This document shows, piece by piece, positions 7,705-16,596 of a DNA stretch of 64,000 bases (its first letter is position 1; each line of letters opens with the position of its first letter). This stretch comes from an uncultured Alphaproteobacteria bacterium (lineage in GTDB: Bacteria; Pseudomonadota; Alphaproteobacteria; HIMB59), in assembly GCA_902555695.1 (NCBI GenBank), contig CACDTV010000003.1, forward strand, positions 1 to 64,000. The letters are read 5' to 3'. The notes below the pieces were generated by a model that ran no database searches, had not been told where the DNA came from, and saw only the letters and a list, made by a program, of their open reading frames with translations. The translations under genes were made by a program, and so were the position numbers.

Positions 7705-9047
7705 TTTATTAAGATACCGGACTCTCTTTTAAATAAATATTTCATATGAAAAAAAACAAACACTGAGCCTAGTAAATTTGTAAAAAATATAGCCCACCAA
7801 ATACCAATTAGGCCTTTTTCAAGAGTCTCAGAAAATAAATAAATTACAAATGGGGGAAGAAATACCAATCTAATAAAAGTGTAGAACACATTTACAGAGG
7901 GTTTTCTTAAACCAGAAAGTACAGAATCACACCTATCAATAACTTGATATATAAAAGCCAAAAAAGCTACCATAAATAAGTAACTACCAGCAATAATTAT
8001 CACTTCACTGTCTCTTGAAAAAAAACTAGCAATCCTTTCACCAGCAAATATAAGAACTAATGCTCCAAAAATCATCATTGTCATAGATAACCTTAATGAA
8101 ATTAAAAAAGCTTCATAAATTCTATCAAAATTCTTCGAACCAAAATTTTGTCCTACCATACTTAATAAAGCACTACTAAATCCTATGGCAGGTAATAAAA
8201 TAATTTGCTCAATTCTTAAAGCTATACCATATGCTGCACTAGCTGAGGCACCATAACTTGTAACAAACTTTTGCATTATGAAGAAACCAACTGCAATCAT
8301 AAACATATTCATACTAGAGGGTATAGATTGTCTTAGAATTCTTAATACGAATTTAGTTTCTAGCCAAATATAATTGTAATTGAAATACTTAAACAAAGGA
8401 CTGCGAATAGCATAATAGCTTAAAAAGAAAAAATGGAATAGTTGAGATATGACTGTTGCAAGAGCTATGCCGAGAGTTCCCAATGCAGGAAAAGGACCAT
8501 AACCTAAAGATAAGAAAGGACTAAATATTAAATTAATAAAAAAGCTTATGATTAACGCATTTCTATTTTTTTTTGTATCTCCTTGTGCATATAAAAGAGA
8601 ATTAACGACAAAAGAAACAATAAAAATTGGAGCGCCAATTGAGAGTACTTTTATATACCTTAGACCATTGTTAAGAAAAATACCTTCTGCCCCAAAATAT
8701 AAAAATACAGGTCTAGATAATAGAAAGGTTGTAAACCCAATGGCTATAGAAATCAATAAAGTGATAACTAAAGCTTGGGTATGTATCTTAATTGCCTCAT
8801 TAAATTTTTTTTTGCCAATAGCTATTGAGACAAGAGCTGTGGTGCCTTGTCCAAAACCTACAGCGAAGGCCAATAAAATAAAATACAAGGGGTAAGATAT
8901 TGATAAGCCTGCTATAGCCTCTGTGCTTATGAGACCTGCATAAAAAGTATCTACTACATTGTACAGAGTATAAAATAAAAGACCTGTTCCTGCTGGAACA
9001 GCCATACCGATTAATTGTTTTTTTATATCCCCTTGGGTAAGATCCAT
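7701..9047 (-). CDS. MATE family efflux transporter
   Basis: Inner-membrane, cation-coupled drug/metabolite exporter of 448 aa with about twelve hydrophobic segments in two similar halves (MAVPAGTGLLFYTLYNVVDTFYAG in the first, RQSIPSSMNMFMIAVGFFIMQ in the second). Length is normal for NorM/DinF-like proteins. It starts 4 bases after the hemJ stop and is the last gene of the heme operon. Export of porphyrin intermediates or heme toxicity relief is a reasonable guess from position only. Confidence 0.88.
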   Translation of the reverse strand: MDLTQGDIKKQLIGMAVPAGTGLLFYTLYNVVDTFYAGLISTEAIAGLSISYPLYFILLAFAVGFGQGTTALVSIAIGKKKFNEAIKIHTQALVITLLISIAIGFTTFLLSRPVFLYFGAEGIFLNNGLRYIKVLSIGAPIFIVSFVVNSLLYAQGDTKKNRNALIISFFINLIFSPFLSLGYGPFPALGTLGIALATVISQLFHFFFLSYYAIRSPLFKYFNYNYIWLETKFVLRILRQSIPSSMNMFMIAVGFFIMQKFVTSYGASASAAYGIALRIEQIILLPAIGFSSALLSMVGQNFGSKNFDRIYEAFLISLRLSMTMMIFGALVLIFAGERIASFFSRDSEVIIIAGSYLFMVAFLAFIYQVIDRCDSVLSGLRKPSVNVFYTFIRLVFLPPFVIYLFSETLEKGLIGIWWAIFFTNLLGSVFVFFHMKYLFKRESGILIN

Positions 9048-9051
9048 AAAA

Positions 9052-9468
9052 TTAAAAAGGTCTTACAACTACAAGTATTACAATTAAAATTAGAAGAACA
9101 GTAGGCACTTCATTGATTATTCTTAGATATTTTGAGGTATAATCTCTAAAATTACTCTCTAGACTTTTTCTAATTTTACTTAAATACATATGAAATGCAG
9201 AGAGAATTAGAACTAATATAATTTTCAAAAAAAGCCATAATTCAAAACCTACATAATGGATAAGGGCTAAACCAAATACCCAAGTTAATATCATTGCTGG
9301 GTTCATTATAATTTTTAGCAATTTATATTCCATTTTTTGAAATACACTATTCATTTCAGGATTGGTTATGTTTTCTACATGATAAACAAAAAGTCTTGGT
9401 AAATAAAATAACCCAGCAAACCATGATACAAAAGATATGATATGTAAAATTTTTAATAACTCATACAT
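9052..9468 (-). CDS. hemJ: Protoporphyrinogen IX oxidase, HemJ type
   Basis: Small four-helix membrane enzyme (138 aa) that converts protoporphyrinogen IX to protoporphyrin IX. The N-terminal LLKILHIISFVSWFAGLFYLPRLFVYHVE with conserved His is the UPF0093/HemJ signature, and a later WLFLKIILVLILSAFHMYL carries the conserved Lys and His. It lies between hemF and MATE in the heme operon, 4 bases after the hemF stop, supplying the penultimate step; no hemG or hemY is seen. Confidence 0.92.
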   Translation of the reverse strand: MYELLKILHIISFVSWFAGLFYLPRLFVYHVENITNPEMNSVFQKMEYKLLKIIMNPAMILTWVFGLALIHYVGFELWLFLKIILVLILSAFHMYLSKIRKSLESNFRDYTSKYLRIINEVPTVLLILIVILVVVRPF

Positions 9469-9472
9469 TTTG

Positions 9473-10288
9473 TTACCATTTAGCCTCTGGAGGCATTGAC
9501 ATTAATATAGCATCAATATTACCACCGGTTTTTAATCCAAATAATGTCCCTCTATCATAAAGCAAATTAAATTCTACGTAACGAGATCTTTTTTTTGAGA
9601 GAGTATCTAAGTCATCTTGATTAAAGTTAAAATCTTTTTTTCTTTTTGAGTTTTCAATTACAAAATTAACAAAGAATTGCCCAACATCTTTTATGAAAGA
9701 TAAGTCCTTATCAAAGTCTGTATTGATATAATCAAAAAAAATCCCTCCTATACCTCTACTTTCTTTTCGATGCTCTAAATAAAAGTATTCATCACATTGT
9801 TTTTTAAATTTTTCATAATAAGTTGAATTATGTTGATCACATGTTCGTTGGAGACCTTGATGAAAATTATCTGTTTCTAATTTTTCAGGTATTGCAGGGG
9901 TTAAATCACAACCACCACCAAACCATTGTTTTCCTTTTGTGGTTATGTACCGAGTGTTAAAATGAGCTGCAGCAATTTTCGGGTTTTTCATGTGAGCTAC
10001 GACTGAGATACCACTGGCCCAAAAGCTTGGATCCTCTTCGGTTCCCGGCATTGATTTTTTAAATTCTTCACTAAAATTACCATGCACTGTTGAAATGTTT
10101 ACTCCTACTTTTTCAAATATTTCTCCTTTTAGTAAGGACATCAAACCTCCACCACCACCAGGTCTTTGCCACTCTTTTTCTATAAATTCAGACCCATCAA
10201 GCTTTTGCATTGATCCAACCATTTGATTTCGAAGTTCTCGAAACCACTTTTCTGCTTTAGTTTGTTGATTTTTTATTTGATCACTCAT
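9473..10288 (-). CDS. hemF: Oxygen-dependent coproporphyrinogen III oxidase
   Basis: Cytoplasmic enzyme that decarboxylates coproporphyrinogen III to protoporphyrinogen IX using O2. Diagnostic stretches are WQRPGGGGGLMSLLKG, VNISTVHGNF, IAAAHFNTRYI, GKQWFGGGCDLTPAIP and RGIGGIFFDYI, with YVEFNLLYDRGTLFGLKTGG at the end. I chose the ATG at 10288, which forms the ATGA overlap with the hemH stop, rather than the upstream ATG at 10294. Use of HemF indicates an aerobic lifestyle. Confidence 0.95.
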   Translation of the reverse strand: MSDQIKNQQTKAEKWFRELRNQMVGSMQKLDGSEFIEKEWQRPGGGGGLMSLLKGEIFEKVGVNISTVHGNFSEEFKKSMPGTEEDPSFWASGISVVAHMKNPKIAAAHFNTRYITTKGKQWFGGGCDLTPAIPEKLETDNFHQGLQRTCDQHNSTYYEKFKKQCDEYFYLEHRKESRGIGGIFFDYINTDFDKDLSFIKDVGQFFVNFVIENSKRKKDFNFNQDDLDTLSKKRSRYVEFNLLYDRGTLFGLKTGGNIDAILMSMPPEAKW

Positions 10289-11307
10289 ACCCACCCATGT
10301 AGTTCGTTTTCTATCAACGAAGTGAGTAGGAGTATATGATCTTCTCGATCATTTAGACAAGGAATATATCCAAATTCCTTTCCACCATTTTCCATGAATA
10401 TTTCTCTATTTTCCTCGTTAAGTTCTTCTATTGTCTCGAGACAATCTGAGGAAAAAGCAGGACTTATAACATGAATGTGGTCTGTACCATTTTTTGCTAA
10501 GCTCTCTATAGTTTTATCTGTGTAAGGTTGAAGCCATTCTGCTGGTCCAAATCTAGATTGAAATGTGGTCATATAACTTTCCTCTGGTAAGCCCATGGTC
10601 TCTGCAACCAGCCTAGTAGTTTTTCTGCAAAAACAATGATATGGATCCCCTTTATCTAAATATTTTTTTGGAACACCATGATAGCTAAATATGATTTTTT
10701 TTGGTTTTGAATTTTTAGTCCAAAATTCTTCAATGCTATTTTTAAGAGCTTTAATATAAAGTTCATTTTCGTAATATCCTCCAATAAAACGAAGAGATGG
10801 TACCCAACGCCAACTTTTTAATTCTTCTGCAACAGCATCAAACGTTGAGCCCGTTGTAGCCGCACAATATTGAGGGTATAAAGGTAAAATAATAATACGA
10901 TCACAATTTTGATTTCTAAGATTATTTAAACCCTTAGAGATGCTAGGATTCCCATAACGCATTCCAATATCAAATACGATATTTTGATATTTCTTATTAA
11001 TAAATTCTTTTATTTTCGATAATTGGTTTTTTGTGTGGAATAGAAGAGGTGAACCTTCCTCTGTCCAAACAGATTTGTAATTTTTAGCTGACTTCGCTGG
11101 TCGAGTATTTAAAACTATTCCATTAAGAATAGGCCACCAAATAGCTTTTGGTGTTTCTATGACACGTTCATCTGATAGAAATTGCTTTAGATAAGTCTTT
11201 AAAGACGACTTAGTTGGCTCATCTGGTGTTCCTAAATTTGTGATCAAAATACCTGTCTTAAGACCAGAGCCATGAACGTATAGTTTATTACCTTTAAATG
11301 AAGCCAT
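10285..11307 (-). CDS. hemH: Ferrochelatase
   Basis: Inserts Fe2+ into protoporphyrin IX, the last step of heme synthesis. Motifs: GILITNLGTPDEPT at the N-terminus, GMRYGNPSIS, ILPLYPQYCAATTGS, IIFSYHGVPKKYLDKGDPYHC with the catalytic histidine, TTFQSRFGPAEWLQPYT and SPAFSSDCLETIEEL. Length 340 aa is standard. It ends in a 4-base overlap with hemF and follows hemE by 18 bases in the same operon. Confidence 0.95.
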   Translation of the reverse strand: MASFKGNKLYVHGSGLKTGILITNLGTPDEPTKSSLKTYLKQFLSDERVIETPKAIWWPILNGIVLNTRPAKSAKNYKSVWTEEGSPLLFHTKNQLSKIKEFINKKYQNIVFDIGMRYGNPSISKGLNNLRNQNCDRIIILPLYPQYCAATTGSTFDAVAEELKSWRWVPSLRFIGGYYENELYIKALKNSIEEFWTKNSKPKKIIFSYHGVPKKYLDKGDPYHCFCRKTTRLVAETMGLPEESYMTTFQSRFGPAEWLQPYTDKTIESLAKNGTDHIHVISPAFSSDCLETIEELNEENREIFMENGGKEFGYIPCLNDREDHILLLTSLIENELHGWV

Positions 11308-11325
11308 TGAAAAACATTACGATTT

Positions 11326-12342
11326 TTATGATAACTTAGTTCTTATCTTTTCTATGAATAAATGAACATTAGCCTCAGGAGTAGTTTTTTTTACACCGTG
11401 ATCGAGGCTAGCAATCCACCCAGATCTATGAGATGACTCACTCTGTAAGCATTCCTCAATATATTTATCAATATAATCAGAAAAGGATTTAGTGTCCTCC
11501 ATAGCTAACAAATCATTTGAAAAATTCCCCTGTAAAGATAAATGTGTCTTTGGTAATTCAGTGAAAACCTCCAAATTAGTTCCTAAAACTGTAAGTTTTA
11601 AATTTTTTAAATTTTGTAATTTATTAAATTTAGTTTGAGAAATTTCTTTAGTGAAATATCCAATTTTATTTGGATAAATATTTGAAATTTTAACTAAAAA
11701 AGGAATAACGAATTCATCAAAATCTTTATCATTTAGTTTATTAGCTTCAGTATCAAATATCATTAACAAATCAATGTCATTTTGTAACTGAATTTGTATA
11801 TTTTTTTGTATTAACATTTCTAAAACGGGCAGGGTTTGTTGAAATAGTGTTTGTGATACAGGATTATTCCTCGTTGCAAAATGGTATAAAGTTACAGGTC
11901 CACCAGTAAATCCAATTAAGGATTTATCATTTGAAAGTTCATTTCTAATATGTTTTAGAGATATATTCTGAAAATCTATAAAACTTTCAAATTCATCAAT
12001 ATTAAATTCGGATATCATTTTTGAACTTAAATTTTTTTCAAATATTGGTCCAGGATTAAACTTCAAACTCATACCTAAATAATCTAAAGGAAAAAGAATA
12101 TCACTAAACAATATTGCAGCATCAAAATCAAATTCAACAATAGGTCCAAGAGTTACCTCACAAGCAAGCTCAGGCTCTTTACATAATTGTTCAAAAGAAT
12201 ATTTTTCTTTTAATTTTCTGTAATGCTGATGATATCGACCAGCCTGTCTCATAAACCAAATTGGAGGAATTTTTTGTTCAACTTTATTTAAGGCATTAAA
12301 AAAATTTTTGTTATAGGTATTTTGCAATATCTCTAGCTCCAT
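11326..12342 (-). CDS. hemE: Uroporphyrinogen decarboxylase
   Basis: Decarboxylates uroporphyrinogen III to coproporphyrinogen III in the cytoplasm. The substrate-binding signature PPIWFMRQAGRYHQHYRKL is near the N-terminus, followed by AAILFSDILFPLDYLGM and IGFTGGPVTLYHF, and a C-terminal segment ending WIASLDHGVKKTTPEANV. Length 338 aa is typical. Its ATG lies inside the end of hemB, an overlap of 32 bases, so the start is slightly uncertain; a later start would remove few residues. Confidence 0.93.
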   Translation of the reverse strand: MELEILQNTYNKNFFNALNKVEQKIPPIWFMRQAGRYHQHYRKLKEKYSFEQLCKEPELACEVTLGPIVEFDFDAAILFSDILFPLDYLGMSLKFNPGPIFEKNLSSKMISEFNIDEFESFIDFQNISLKHIRNELSNDKSLIGFTGGPVTLYHFATRNNPVSQTLFQQTLPVLEMLIQKNIQIQLQNDIDLLMIFDTEANKLNDKDFDEFVIPFLVKISNIYPNKIGYFTKEISQTKFNKLQNLKNLKLTVLGTNLEVFTELPKTHLSLQGNFSNDLLAMEDTKSFSDYIDKYIEECLQSESSHRSGWIASLDHGVKKTTPEANVHLFIEKIRTKLS

Positions 12343-13234
12343 AAGTAATAATAAAATCTGCTTGAGCTCTTTTGAGTACCGTTAAAGACTCTATGAGCAA
12401 ATCAACATAATTGCCAAATTTAGCTTTGCTGAGCATTTGTAGACTAGCATACTCACCACTTACTTGGTACGCACCCGTGGGAAGCAGTGTCTCCTTTTTT
12501 ATATCTCTTATTAAATCTATTGAAGTCATACCAGGCTTAACCATTAAATAATTTGCACCTTGGGCTGCATTACTAATTGAGCTTTTAATCGCCTTTGCTT
12601 TGTCTTCAACAGGTAATTGATATGATGACCGATCAAATCCCTGTGGTGATGATTTTGCAACATCTCTAAAAGGGCCGTAAAAGTGACTTTTAAATTTTGT
12701 TGAGTAACTCATTATTTGAGAATTTGAAAAACCATTTTGAACAAATATTTTTCTCAAATATTTAGTCGTATTTTTCATCATGTCACTTGGTGCAATTATA
12801 TCAGCTCCCGCCTCAAGATATGTATTTGCCGCTAATCCTAAAGAGTAATGTGTCTTATTAAGATCAATTGATTTTTTATGAGTAACTCCACAATGCCCAT
12901 CAACAGTTATTGAGCATAAGCATGTATCTATAAGTAAAACTATATCTTTTCCAAAATAATTTTTAATTCTTCTTATAACTTCATAGTGAAAGCTAAAATC
13001 CTCCGGATTTTTTTGTTTTTTATTTGGAACGATAAAAAGTAGAAAATTATTGATACCTTTTTTTAAATCCTTTTCAATTGCCTTAATTATAGATGAAGAT
13101 GACCAACTCTTATTATCACCTAATCCTTTAATTTCCTTTGAATTTTTTACCTTTTGATCCACAAATAACGGTTGAATTAAAATTTTCTTTTTAAGAGATT
13201 TAGACTGATCAATAGGGAAATAATTTTTAATCAT
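12311..13234 (-). CDS. hemB: Porphobilinogen synthase (ALA dehydratase)
   Basis: Condenses two 5-aminolevulinate molecules to porphobilinogen. The zinc-type cysteine cluster is visible in LLIDTCLCSITVDGHCG. Schiff-base lysines lie in YSTKFKSHFYGPFRD and ANYLMVKPGM, and the family segments SSPQGFDRSSYQL and TGAYQVSGEY are present. At 307 aa it is slightly shorter than usual because the N-terminal arm is compact. It overlaps the hemC stop by 4 bases and hemE by 32 bases. Confidence 0.95.
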   Translation of the reverse strand: MIKNYFPIDQSKSLKKKILIQPLFVDQKVKNSKEIKGLGDNKSWSSSSIIKAIEKDLKKGINNFLLFIVPNKKQKNPEDFSFHYEVIRRIKNYFGKDIVLLIDTCLCSITVDGHCGVTHKKSIDLNKTHYSLGLAANTYLEAGADIIAPSDMMKNTTKYLRKIFVQNGFSNSQIMSYSTKFKSHFYGPFRDVAKSSPQGFDRSSYQLPVEDKAKAIKSSISNAAQGANYLMVKPGMTSIDLIRDIKKETLLPTGAYQVSGEYASLQMLSKAKFGNYVDLLIESLTVLKRAQADFIITYGARDIAKYL

Positions 13235-14709
13235 TTAAGTTCAAAATTTTTAAAATCATCATAAGTAAGATATACATTTAATTGATTTTTAGGAATAAAT
13301 TTAGAAATTTGAAGATACGTTTGACCAGGTCCACACGAATTACGCTTATTTAGTATTTCTGGTCTTAGTTGTATAGCTAATTTAAATGCAGAGAAGCTCA
13401 TCCAATAAAAACTCTCCGCTACAAATAAATTATCAATCGTATTGTCATTAATCAAAGGGACTAAACTATAGTGTGATATAACAGGGAATTTTTTATTTAG
13501 CATATTTCCTTCATATGTAAGTTTATAAGTAGGTTTTTGATTATCTTTATAAAAATTTTCAGTTTCTCGATAATTTTCACCAAAACTATCGAGAGAAGAA
13601 TTTACAAGAATGCCCATTTTACTTATTTTTTTCCAAGAACTTACGCCGGAAGTTATAAGATTTGATACACTTTTCAAAGATTTAAACTCTTTGAATTCTG
13701 ATCTTGTGGCCAAAACATTTTTATTTTTTACTGTTTTGTTAAATTCATGCAAATTTCTCTGAAACATTTGATATTTTGATAAGCTTGAAGGAAATATATT
13801 TTTAACTTTTTTAACTTTTTTATTATTTAGATATTTTTTTTCTTTAAAATATTTTTTTGTTTGATTATCTTTCCCTTGTGCAAATAAAATTTTTTCATTT
13901 AGAATATTTTCAATAGTTACACCTACATCTAAATTGCAACCACCTCCCCATTTGTATAAATATTTTCTCTCTCTTTGACAATCATCTAACGAAGGTAAAT
14001 GATTAATTTTTTTCAATATTTTTTGAGTTTTTCGATCATCTCTCCTATATTCCAAAGCAATGCATCCTTGTGCTGCCGCACTAGGAAATTCAGAAATTGG
14101 TAAAATTATCTTTTCAAACTTTTTAAATTTCAATTTAAAATTTCTATAATCTTTTTTATTAATTTTTTCTCCATATTTAAAAATTCTATCTATAGCAGCT
14201 TTAGCCATAAACACCCCGTCCTCTTTTGAGGAATTTAATATTTTTTCCAGCCTAGATGGTACGTTTCCCCTAATGTCGAATGGCTTCAATTCTTCAAAGG
14301 GTAAAAACTTTCTTAATTTTTTTAAATAATATTTTCTTCTAGGAGAGGATGTCCCTATAACTAATTTTTTTTTATTTAATGAAGTCTTTTTAATAAGAAT
14401 AACATCTCTTGGATCATCTCTTTTGAGACAAATAAAAGAAGTCTTATTAAGATTTTTAACAGGAAGATCTTTGAATGAATGAACTACCACATCTGCATCT
14501 TTTAAGATTAACTTTTTTGAGAGTGAATTTGTAAATATTCCAAATCCATGTTGTTCCCAAGCTTTAGCTGACATGTCAGTGTCACCAACGCTTGATGAGT
14601 AATGTGTATCAATTATATTTTTTTGTATTTTATTAATTTCTATTTCCGCAATGTGAGTCTGAATTTTAGCGAGAAAACTTTTTCTTGATAATAAAACAAT
14701 CTTTTTCAT
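13231..14709 (-). CDS. hemC: Hydroxymethylbilane synthase with ~190-residue C-terminal extension
   Basis: The N-terminal ~300 residues are HemC, which polymerises four porphobilinogens: GTSSPRRKYYLKKL, FDIRGNVPSRLEKIL, SAAAQGCIALEYR, and the dipyrromethane-attachment cysteine in WGGGCNLDVGV. The remaining ~190 residues (VLATRSEFKEFKSLKSVSNLITSGVSSW ... SCGPGQTYLQISKF) are not part of the usual enzyme; the VLATR start and GPGQT segment loosely recall HemD. No separate hemD is seen in the operon. I start at the ATG giving MKKIVLLSRKS; the track's longer start adds 12 atypical residues. First gene of the heme operon. Confidence 0.88.
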   Translation of the reverse strand: MKKIVLLSRKSFLAKIQTHIAEIEINKIQKNIIDTHYSSSVGDTDMSAKAWEQHGFGIFTNSLSKKLILKDADVVVHSFKDLPVKNLNKTSFICLKRDDPRDVILIKKTSLNKKKLVIGTSSPRRKYYLKKLRKFLPFEELKPFDIRGNVPSRLEKILNSSKEDGVFMAKAAIDRIFKYGEKINKKDYRNFKLKFKKFEKIILPISEFPSAAAQGCIALEYRRDDRKTQKILKKINHLPSLDDCQRERKYLYKWGGGCNLDVGVTIENILNEKILFAQGKDNQTKKYFKEKKYLNNKKVKKVKNIFPSSLSKYQMFQRNLHEFNKTVKNKNVLATRSEFKEFKSLKSVSNLITSGVSSWKKISKMGILVNSSLDSFGENYRETENFYKDNQKPTYKLTYEGNMLNKKFPVISHYSLVPLINDNTIDNLFVAESFYWMSFSAFKLAIQLRPEILNKRNSCGPGQTYLQISKFIPKNQLNVYLTYDDFKNFELK

Positions 14710-14826
14710 AACCATTGATGACATTAAGAAATAACAAATAATCAACGCTAATACAATTTAAGCGAGACTTATTGGTCAATATGTACTTATTTCAAAATAT
14801 GTTATAGCTAAATAACGTTTGAAATT

Positions 14827-15504
14827 ATGACACAAAAAGCAGTTTTAATTGTCGGAGCAGGATCAGGTTTAAGTGCTTCTTTGGCTAGAGCATTTAATTC
14901 AAATGGGATGAAAATTGTACTTGCTGCCAGAAACATAGACAAACTTGACAGTTTAAAAAAAGAGATCGACGCTTTAGTTTTTAAGTGTGACTCAACGGAA
15001 AATAAAAGTGTTCAAAATTTATTTTTGCAGACTGACTCAATTATAGGCACTCCAGAAATTGTTATCTATAATCCATCTCTTAGAATTGTAAAACCTTTTA
15101 TTGAATACGATCCTGATGAAATGCTTCAATCAGTAAAAGTAAATAGTTATGGGGCTTTTCTAGTAGCGCATGAATCAGTAAAAAGAATGTTAAAAATAGG
15201 AAAAGGTAATATTTTTTTCACTGGATCATCTGCAAGTGTAAAGGGTTTTGCCAAATCTGCGTCTTTTGCTATGGGAAAGTTTGGTTTGAGAGGCTTAGCA
15301 CAATCTTTGGCAAGAGAGCTGCACCCACAAAATATTCATATAGGTCATTTCGTTATAGATGGAGGAATAGGTAAAGAACCAGTTGGAAATTATCAAATGA
15401 TACACCCTGATGAAATTGCAAAACAATACCTAAATTTTTATTTACAGGATAAAAAAGCTTGGTCATGGGAAATTGAAATTAGAACAAACACTGAAAAATT
15501 TTAG
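14827..15504 (+). CDS. Atypical short-chain dehydrogenase/reductase
   Basis: Rossmann-fold oxidoreductase of 225 aa. The nucleotide-binding motif GAGSGLS is at residues 10-16 and the catalytic-serine region reads FFTGSSASVKGF. In the active-site motif the usual Tyr of YxxxK is Phe: SFAMGKFGLRGLAQSLAREL, followed by IHIGHFVIDGGIG. That Phe form occurs in a known divergent SDR subgroup, so it may be a real variant rather than a defect. The LLM flavin gene starts 9 bases later, so they form an operon. Substrate is unknown. Confidence 0.85.
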   Translation: MTQKAVLIVGAGSGLSASLARAFNSNGMKIVLAARNIDKLDSLKKEIDALVFKCDSTENKSVQNLFLQTDSIIGTPEIVIYNPSLRIVKPFIEYDPDEMLQSVKVNSYGAFLVAHESVKRMLKIGKGNIFFTGSSASVKGFAKSASFAMGKFGLRGLAQSLARELHPQNIHIGHFVIDGGIGKEPVGNYQMIHPDEIAKQYLNFYLQDKKAWSWEIEIRTNTEKF

Positions 15505-15513
15505 AAGAACACC

Positions 15514-16533
15514 TTGGAAATCGGTATAGACAGTTTTGCAGATAAAAGAGAGGGCTCAGATAGTGTTAAAGCCATCAATAATGTTATTGATAGAATTATT
15601 TTTGCAGATGAAGTTGGATTAAATTCATTTGGGATAGGAGAGCATCATAGAAAAGAATTTTTAGACTCAGCACCATTTATGATATTAGCTGCAGCTGCAG
15701 CACAAACAAAAAATATTAAGCTAATAAGTGCTGTAACTGTTTTAAGCGCAGCAGATCCTGTTCGTGTATTTCAAAACTTGTCTACTCTTGATCTGATATC
15801 CGGAGGTAGAGCAGAAATGGTAGCTGGAAGAGGATCATTTTCTGAGGCCTTTCCATTGTTTGGTTTGGATTTCAAAGATTATGATGAATTGTTTATTGAA
15901 AAGCTCGGTTTGCTTTTAAAAATTAGAGAAAATGAATTTGTTAGTTGGTCTGGTAAATTTAGACCTTCGATAAATAATTTACCTATTTATCCAAGGCCTA
16001 TTCAAAACCCTGTCCCAATTTGGTTAGGTGTTGGTGGCACACCTCAATCTTTTGCAAGAGCAGGTTCAATGGGCTTACCTCTAATGATTGCCATAATTGG
16101 AGGCAATACTCATCGCTTTAGGCCTTTGGTAGATATTTATCGACAGGCGGGTAAAGAAGCAGGACACCCCCCAGAAAAACTCTCCGTAGGACTTCATTCA
16201 CTGGGATATGTCGCAAATAGTATGGATGAAGCAATAGATTTGTATTATGAGGGATATCATAAAATGTTCACAAAAATTGGAAAAGAGAGAGGTTGGGGCC
16301 CTGTTACGAGAGACCAATTTGACAATCAAATTGGTCCATTAGGAGCTATAGTTTTAGGCGATCCCGATCAGGTCGCTGAAAAGATTATCAGACATAGTCA
16401 AGCCCTTGGAGGTATTGATAGATTCCAATTTCAAATGGATATAGCTGATATTACCCATGAAAATTTAATCAAATCTATTGAACTGATTGGCAAAGAAGTA
16501 ATTCCTAGAATAAATAGGACAAAAAGCCCCTAA
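15514..16533 (+). CDS. LLM-class flavin-dependent oxidoreductase
   Basis: Luciferase-like TIM-barrel monooxygenase of 339 aa. Family features are MEIGIDSFADKREGSD, GIGEHHRKEFLDSAP, VTVLSAADPVRVFQNLSTLDLISGGRAEMVAGRGSF and PIWLGVGGTPQSFARAG. It probably uses FMNH2 or F420-like cofactor with O2; substrate unknown. Translation starts at a TTG codon, since no ATG precedes the conserved N-terminus. It follows the SDR gene by 9 bases and ends at a hairpin terminator. Confidence 0.85.
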   Translation: MEIGIDSFADKREGSDSVKAINNVIDRIIFADEVGLNSFGIGEHHRKEFLDSAPFMILAAAAAQTKNIKLISAVTVLSAADPVRVFQNLSTLDLISGGRAEMVAGRGSFSEAFPLFGLDFKDYDELFIEKLGLLLKIRENEFVSWSGKFRPSINNLPIYPRPIQNPVPIWLGVGGTPQSFARAGSMGLPLMIAIIGGNTHRFRPLVDIYRQAGKEAGHPPEKLSVGLHSLGYVANSMDEAIDLYYEGYHKMFTKIGKERGWGPVTRDQFDNQIGPLGAIVLGDPDQVAEKIIRHSQALGGIDRFQFQMDIADITHENLIKSIELIGKEVIPRINRTKSP

Positions 16534-16544
16534 TTAGAGGCTTT
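16521..16544 (+). terminator. Intrinsic terminator after LLM oxidoreductase
   Basis: AAAGCCCCT-AATT-AGAGGCTTT forms a stem with one mismatch that begins within the last codons of the LLM gene. The 3' T-run is short, so efficiency is uncertain. It separates the SDR-LLM operon from hemA. Confidence 0.55.
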
Positions 16545-16596
16545 ATGCGTCTTTATTGCAGTATCTTTTAGATTAGTAAAAAATAAATTAATAATT

